Positions 57,897 through 64,000 of a stretch of 64,000 nt of DNA are shown piece by piece. Within the stretch, counting starts at the first letter, position 1. Every line of letters starts with the position of its first letter. The DNA comes from Dipylidium caninum (Eukaryota > Platyhelminthes > Cestoda > Cyclophyllidea > Dipylidiidae): positions 2,418,001-2,482,000 of the forward strand of contig QEYB01000448.1 in the NCBI GenBank assembly GCA_017562135.1, in the 5' to 3' direction. Made by a program: the position numbers and the translations under genes. Below the pieces are notes generated by a model that saw only the letters and a list, made by a program, of their open reading frames with translations, was not told the origin of the DNA and searched no databases.

Positions 57897-59391
57897 CTGA
57901 TCAGAAACAAAATTCGAGATGAATATTGCTCGTGTGGTGGTTGGTTTCGTGGGAGCTTTCGGCCCATCTTATGACGGAAGCGTTGGCTACGAAGCAACCC
58001 TCCTCCGCCCAAACGCCTTTCCCCCTTCAGTAACAACGATAGCCCCCTCCCTTGCGGGAAGGGCTCCAGCCACTTTGATGTTGCCGGGGGGGGAAGGAAC
58101 ATTATCGCTTGGCTATTGTCCAACTCAAATGCAGGGGACCGAGTTTTCGAGCGATTTAAATGCTCGAGAAGAAGGAAATCAAGCGTTTCAGGTTAGATGC
58201 CACGTCAATTGGAGGGGAACTCGTTCATATGAGGTTTGTGTTGAATAGTGTCGAGAGGAAGTCGCACTTTCCTGCTGACTGTCTTCACCGCCGACGCCTC
58301 AGAAGTCTACCCACACGCCAGTCTAACTGGTTCCACGGTCCTTTTCGAAGTAAAACGACGACGTACACTTCCAAGGGGTGCATTCATTATGACGTTGCCT
58401 CAACCAAATCGGCGTCTCCGCTCTTTCGTCGTGAGTGGTTGAGGAGGCGTGCTCGGCAGCGGGGGAGGGAAACTTTTCCTCAGCCATACACAACTTAATA
58501 CGATCGTCTGCTCGAAGAGCGTTAAATTTTACTGTCTTTAAGCAAACGCTAACGTCATTCAACTGTCACTTTTCATTCCGCGTCTCACAAAAAATGGGGC
58601 GGTTGGAAAAGATTCACGGCGACAACGAAGTCTGCCTCGAGGCTTCTCCACGAACGGATGCCACATGCAGCTCGGGCATCGGGGCCATGAGTGTCCGTTA
58701 CGCGGCTGCACGACTTCCTCGCATGTATAAACAAAGTGGCCACAAGACGACCTGTCACACGGGTCCATTCGGTTGCGATTCAAAAATCACCATGGTAAAG
58801 TTTGCAAAGCCACAAACATGAGTTGAACATTTGCCTCAAGATGAGCCAACTCGCCCCGCCATCCTCCCCCTTGTCAGCGACTCTTCACCTGCTCCTCCTC
58901 GGTCAACCACCTTTGGGTGAGAAAAGTACGACTTTTATGTGGTCATATGCTCAAAACAAGGCAAATGGGACGCGAAGTCTACTTGCAAAAACAAAAGTGA
59001 ACAATAAGCAGTCCATACCGAGGAAGCCACATTGATCCTCTGCGACTCCGAAGGGGATTTGCCAAAACCCCAAGGCGTTTCGAAGTTGAGGAAGGGAAAA
59101 GGGGCCACCAGCGCGAGGCGGACTCTGACCTAGACGACTGGCGTTCGACGGAAGCACCGCAAGACGTCAGCCAACGAAACTAAATGTTGCCCAATCGGTA
59201 AGACGGGGAAAGCCGCTCGCCGAAATCAGAAGTTTTCTCCAGAAATGGGATTAAGGGAAGACTGGGCGGGTCCAATCAGTCCATTCACACCGACTCCCGT
59301 GCCCGACACAGGAGACAAGTGCACTGTTGAGTGTTCAAATGTCAAAAAGAGCACGAATGATGGTGTGCACGAAGAGGCAAGGGCACATTAC

Positions 59392-59619
59392 CTCGAGATG
59401 GCGACAACCGAGGGCAGCGGCCAGTTTGGCGGCGCGTGCACGACTGGCTGGGCTGCTGTCAGCGGCGACGGGGAGGTAGCAGGTCGTGAGGAGGCGCGAG
59501 CAAATGTCGCCCGGGGTCTGCGGCTCGAAGTCCTCCGCCCCAACCACTCTTATCAGCTCCTTCACCACGTCCCTGTTGCCTCCTCCGTCCTCGCGACTTC
59601 GCCTTACTTCCTCGTACAG
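59392..59619 (-). CDS. NADSYN1: NADSYN1 exon 2 (synthetase domain)
   Basis: 76 codons, phase 0 to 0, no lesion. Contains GDICSRLLTTCYLPVAADSS then RARAAKLAAALGC, matching human DLCGRILTTCYMAS...RARELAQQIG. G+C-rich, unlike exon 1. Read as part of the disrupted locus. Confidence 0.82.
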
Positions 59620-61047
59620 CTGCAAAGCAATAAAGGATTATGCACCCAGATAGTCTTCACTTCATCGACAGAAAGCAAAACAAAATTAATGACTGGAATA
59701 GAAAAAATCGTGCGATGAAAAGAGCTTCTGCAAGTTGTCCACCGACACGTGGTTGATAATATTTTAATACTGTTAGGAGAATTTGGTCTTTAACACCTAA
59801 AACTAAACTCTCCCGCCCTCTCCAATGTGAATGACGAAGCAGGGTGATTTGACTACACAGCGACCCAATTTCGAGGGTGAGATACCGCATCTAACGCAGG
59901 GAAAAGTGAGGGGGACGACAAACGGCTTGTCCAGTCGAGCCTTAAAGCCTGTAATGTCTTAAGGCTCGTCTCACCCGGCGCATTCGGCAAAAGTCGGTCT
60001 GATTAACAAAGTGTTTACGGATTGTGTGGACGGAGGAGGCTGAGCATGAGCCATTAGACAAGACTTTCATTAATTTAGGACTCCTCTAGAGGAGGGCCTG
60101 TCCGGAGCTTCCTTGGCAGCTATTTTGCACAAAAATGGCTTGACTGAGGTGAGAAAAGGCACGAAGAGACGCTGCCATGGTCGTCCACACCAGTCCAATG
60201 CCCTTAAGAGGTCGAGGCGACTCCGTGGCTGGCTGGTAGAAGAGCAAAGCGCGAGAGTAGACCCCCGTGAACATTGGCGAAATCATAAGATCTGAAATGC
60301 CGGCCGGAGTACCGCGGACCGAGGGTTTTTAAGCAAACTGCTTAAATAGGGAAACTTTTCGTTAAACATGGAAGAAGCAGTCCGAACCTGATGAAAGAAA
60401 TGAGAGTCTGCCGCTGACCGATGTCTGTTGCCTTATCTCAGCAACTAAAGTGCAAAAGTGCGCGAAGACGAGGAGTTGCACCTAAGGGAGGCTAATAACC
60501 GAAAAGCCACGATAAACTTAACTAAAGCTACTTTTATTGCTGTTATTAGGAGTAGTGTTGAATTACTTGAAATCAAAAACCCCTCGCCTACTATGTGGAG
60601 TTCAGCAGCAGGTGGCCCCCGTTTTGTCCTCTTTTTTTCTTTAGGCTGGTTAGGTCGAATTCCAGTATGAGCAGAAATGCAGCGGTTTAATTGCTACAAA
60701 CATCTAATCGGCCTAAACATCATCTTATAGGAATGTTGACGATTGCCAATTTATAGTCGTGCTGCAGATCACGCAGTTATGAACGTTCTACAGTCACATG
60801 TCTATTGCACTATGAGAAAAGCTTGGTCGACTATATCAGCCACTTATGCAGCCTACGTTCAAATGCATTTACGAAATTTGATAAAACAGATTTAAAACAC
60901 CATTATGGAGAACAGTTAACGTATCCCTTTTGGGGGGAGGAAATATAACAAAACCGAGGATGGAAAAATACGAAAATGTTGTTACTTTCATTGTCGACCA
61001 ACTCGCACATGGCAAATACTCCGGTCAATTAGATTAGTCAGACTTAC

Positions 61048-62175
61048 CCGTTGGCACATCGTAAAGGCGAGACACGCAACCAAGGAACTGTCGAGACCTC
61101 CTGAAAAGCAGAAGAAAAATCCTCCAGCCCTCGATCGACGCAAATTATCGCATAACCAGAGAGCAGATCCGAGAGCAATCTCCTCTTCCAAAGGATGGAT
61201 AGGGGAAAGAGTTATTGACGAGGGAGCCAGATTCTCGTGCGAAATCACAAAATTGACATCGATCCAACACCCCGCCTGTGAAGACGTTAGCACCGCCTTT
61301 AGCCCGCGTTCAACAACTACATTGGTTGTATGCACCGTGTCAAGCATAAATCTCTCACCTGTATATATATAGTTTTTCCCCTATCGGCAACAACGGCACT
61401 GCCATCGTAAAGTGATCTGGAACCATCGCAACCCAGGAGGTTCGAGTAGACATAAATTATGTTCCCACGCTGAGAAGCGCCAATAATAAGGTCCAACTCA
61501 ACTGAAGACTTATCCAGATCGTGGTAACTTGGACCAGCATTAAAAATAACGTGTGCGCCTGCCTCACTATAGGTAAGATGGGCACGCACAAATCCGTCAC
61601 CTGTTGCCCACAGTTCGTCGAATGATTCCATACCGACCAAGGTACCACATAGAAAGCGAAGAAGAGTACAGCCAAAGGGGGCTACTATTTGGCCTGAAAT
61701 CCGAGAAATTGCCTCCGGAAGTTGTTATTCTTCGAGTCCCCAGGGACTTGACCAAGGTGTAAACCAACGGGATTCTTGATGGAGGCCTTGATTTGTTAGG
61801 AAGAGCTTGGGACGAATGAGGATTTGACCGTTAAGGATGATAACTCGGCAATTGTAGCGCGGGTTGCATGGGGAAAGGGGAGGTTGGAAGAATATGGGGG
61901 CGCCGATGTCGCAAACTATATCCTGACATGTCGGGTCGGTTAACGTGGCTCGAAGTATTTGTCCGATACACTCCCAAGAGTGAGCATGGGTATCGTTCTC
62001 AAAGAAATGATCTTCACAGCCACGACCTGTTATTTCCAATTGGCCCCCGGAGGTGGTATTTCGCGCCTGACTCCTTGGCTTCTCTAATGCTTTGGAGCGT
62101 ACGTGCGGTATTACCATTAAATTCCAACGTCCACTGGTTTAGGCTGGTGACTGAAAATTTCAACGAAATGACCAT
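61048..62175 (-). pseudogene. NADSYN1: NADSYN1 exon 1 (glutaminase domain and ATP loop), disrupted
   Basis: One continuous 1128-nt exon aligning from the start codon to the P-loop region MCQR/gtaagt. Three frames are needed to read it: frame 1 to HLR at about 62048; frame 2 for QLEITGRGCEDHFF through RWFTPWSS and, past the TAA, PFGCTLLRF to the TA repeat; frame 3 from GERFMLDTV to the end, including SGGLDSS (61087-61104). Confidence 0.8.
61362..61371 (-). repeat. (TA)5 repeat at a frame break in NADSYN1
   Basis: Five TA units inside coding sequence. Two fewer bases would restore the frame and give exactly the human spacing between GS and the QFSLDDV segment. Confidence 0.75.
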
Positions 62176-63767
62176 TATTGTTGCTAAAGAATGTTTGAAA
62201 TAATTTATAACATGCGACGTGCACCACGCAATTCCTGCGGCCAATGGCGGCAGCGACCTACCTCCACGCCCTTGCTGTTGAAAATGTACTTTGGGTCGTT
62301 TCAGGGTCAAGTTTATGCAAATAAACAAATGCGACAAATAGGATGAAGCAGAGTCAAAAAACCATTTTTAAATAATTCTGGGAGATGTTAAATTTTGCCT
62401 TTTGTTTATAGAAGGTTTGAACAATGTAAGCCACGCCAATGATTTCGGCTCGTACCTACCAACAACAATTCGGGGAGTGAGGCAGCGCCTTGGGGACTAT
62501 TAAATGGGACGTTGACACCCAGTAAACCACACGGTATAGCCAAGTAGACTCATTTCCTTGAGCTCGGAGTTTTCTATCTCAGATGAGCTACTGAAATTGG
62601 GTAACCCAATTAAAAAACTAAGAGTTTTCCACATTTACTTATGTTGTATGTCATCATATTCGAGGTAAAGGTCAGAAACGATGGAGCGAAAAGTTCATTC
62701 TACTTAAATATGTTTTAGTATACTTATGTCATGGAGGTTACTCGGGTCGCCCCGGATGGGTCTTTGATGACTTGTTTATTTACAAACCTATCTATGTACG
62801 TATGTAGCAAATTAATTGCCATACAATTCCCAGGGGCCATCACTTTAATACCCTTTGAATACATGCATACTTCGACGACGATGCCCCTACAGCTTACCAT
62901 TTTTAAAAACCCACACTTGATCTATTAGCATCAAAAGTGAAATTCTTAACTACAGAAAGTTATAACGTCTCCTTAAATCTGCGGTTTGAACCATCTTCGG
63001 TGTGGTGTGTTTTGAGAAAAAGTTTAACGTATTTACTTATCTGGTGAAAACCTATCACTCAAAAAAGAGGGGAAATTCTATCCCACGTGTAAATTCTAAC
63101 GTCTTACCAACGGCTCCCTCGATCTATCAAGGACGATTTCTTACTAGTTCGGCAATTGTCACGATTTTTTAAAGAGCAATAAAACGCTTATGTTTACTAC
63201 GAGCAGCAGAGATATCAACACTTCATGCTGCGTCTAATGTTTGCCTCCTCTGCGTATGCAGGGTTCAGGCCAGCGTCTCTCCGTCTTCATGGCTCCTCTG
63301 CCGCCTCTTCTAACAACACCACCGCAGAATAAATTTGTTCCATTTACAATATGCCAGCAAAGTACTCCTATTGATAGCCCTTCTTGAAGATTAATTAGAA
63401 TATATTTCGAACCACAGTGGCACGTTTTAAATCTCACGAGAGCGACACAAAAGTGATTTGCTGTCAATGCCTTAAAGGTATCTGGAGGGTTGAAATGGGC
63501 GGTCCATGCTCGATCTAAATAAACACGAAGGTGTTACGGTTGGCTTTAATAATGCCTGTTCGGCTACCTGTTCGGCTACTTCTCAATTTTCCAAAGGTCG
63601 GTAACTGCCCTAAGTGTTTCCATTTGTTTTTCTAACTAGAATTTGAGTGTAACTGGTTGACAGCACCACATGCAAATCAGAATTTCACTCCTCCCCAGAA
63701 GTGCTCTGTCTCGCTCCACTTAACCGCCTGGTAGGTGTTAGAAACTGATGTTTCATTGAAGTGACTT
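62176..63767. other. A+T-rich region upstream of NADSYN1
   Basis: No recognisable gene. Short open frames on both strands lack conservation. Confidence 0.45.
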
Positions 63768-64000
63768 TCACACATCATCATTTATTTGCGTTAGCCAACA
63801 GCCTAACACGTCATCGCCCGACCTGAGAGCAGACACAACGGATCCATTCGGCCACATTGTATTAACCATCGTCCGATGAGAAGACGTATCGGGAGAACCT
63901 GCTGAGGGAGCAGGCACTGGGGCGGTTCTGGGGACAAAGTGAGCACCATCAGGCTGTTCCATTATTGCGTTCACCCCATTCACCTGGTGACCACTTGAGT
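63768..64000 (-). CDS. Possible C-terminal exon of a gene beyond the window
   Basis: An open frame runs from the window edge to TGA at 63768-63770. It encodes a Pro/Ser/Thr-rich segment (PRTAPVPAPSAGSPDTSSHR) and a more ordered end (GSVVSALRSGDDVLGCWLTQ). There is a possible CAG acceptor at about 63984-63986. Codon content looks protein-like, but no family is recognised. Confidence 0.3.
   Translation of the reverse strand, partial: SSGHQVNGVNAIMEQPDGAHFVPRTAPVPAPSAGSPDTSSHRTMVNTMWPNGSVVSALRSGDDVLGCWLTQINDDV

Larger units (their letters stand above)
54654..62175 (-). pseudogene. NADSYN1: Glutamine-dependent NAD+ synthetase locus, multiply disrupted
   Basis: The intact enzyme takes ammonia from glutamine (N-terminal nitrilase-type domain) and amidates deamido-NAD+ (C-terminal synthetase domain), the last step of NAD+ synthesis. 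Exons: 62175-61048, 59619-59392, 57896-57660, 55824-55485, 54956-54859, 54741-54654. The start MVISLKFSVTSLNQW matches human VATCALNQW. The ATP loop SGGLDSS, LYEEVRR...CSRLLTTCYL, QGGSRREDAALQNVQAR, YDCSSADLNPIGSISK and the end [12 protein letters not shown] are all clear. Lesions: an extra base in a G run (62044-62048), an in-frame TAA (61725-61727), a two-base shift at a TA repeat (61362-61371), and a deletion with frameshift (57699-57762). Catalytic Glu reads Gln and the nucleophile Cys reads Phe. Together these argue for a unitary or duplicate pseudogene; local assembly error is the alternative for the indels. Confidence 0.8.

Noticed and set aside
61725..61727. TAA read as Tyr, as in the alternative flatworm mitochondrial code
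   Set aside because: The gene has spliceosomal introns and other lesions and lies among nuclear genes using the standard code.
1..64000. CRISPR arrays, insertion sequences, phage or bacterial operons
   Set aside because: The exon-intron structure and animal gene families make this a eukaryotic nuclear sequence; no spaced direct repeats or transposase frames were seen.

Overview
This is a nuclear genomic window from a parasitic flatworm, most likely a tapeworm. Coding sequence is split into short exons with GT-AG introns (31 nt to several kb), there are no operons or ribosome-binding sites, and the best-supported gene is a flatworm TRPM channel of the TRPM2-like, praziquantel-responsive class (TRPM_PZQ). 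The aspartate in its TRP helix fits trematodes and cyclophyllidean cestodes. The species cannot be fixed without a search.

Layout. (1) 216-3165, plus strand: the last four exons of a membrane guanylate cyclase, with the end of the catalytic domain and a Pro/Ala/Thr-rich tail. (2) 5238-42665, minus strand: a TRPM channel in 34 exons that I could join in phase (5967 nt, 1988 codons plus stop). It runs from the N-terminal melastatin regions through S1-S6, TRP helix and coiled coil to a C-terminal NUDT9-homology domain. A cluster of three CCAAT boxes lies just upstream of its first coding exon. (3) 42.7-50.7 kb: no gene recognised. (4) 50773-51060, plus: intact single-exon URM1. (5) 52713-53273, plus: small single-pass membrane protein resembling selenoprotein S/VIMP, 3' end unresolved. 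(6) 54115-54664, plus: unidentified ORF and terminal exon, tail-to-tail with (7) 54654-62175, minus: a glutamine-dependent NAD+ synthetase (NADSYN1) locus. Its 3' exons read well, but its 5' exon and one synthetase exon carry frameshifts, an in-frame stop and lost catalytic residues. (8) 63768-64000, minus: possible C-terminal exon of a gene beyond the window.

The genes are not an evident pathway. The most notable content is the TRPM channel, with a degenerate Nudix motif and a substituted S1 pocket residue; the decayed NADSYN1 locus; and three phase-confirmed GC-AG introns. Base composition switches from G+C-rich (about 1-49 kb and 54.5-60 kb) to A+T-rich (about 49-54 kb and 60.4-63.8 kb), and the second switch falls inside NADSYN1.
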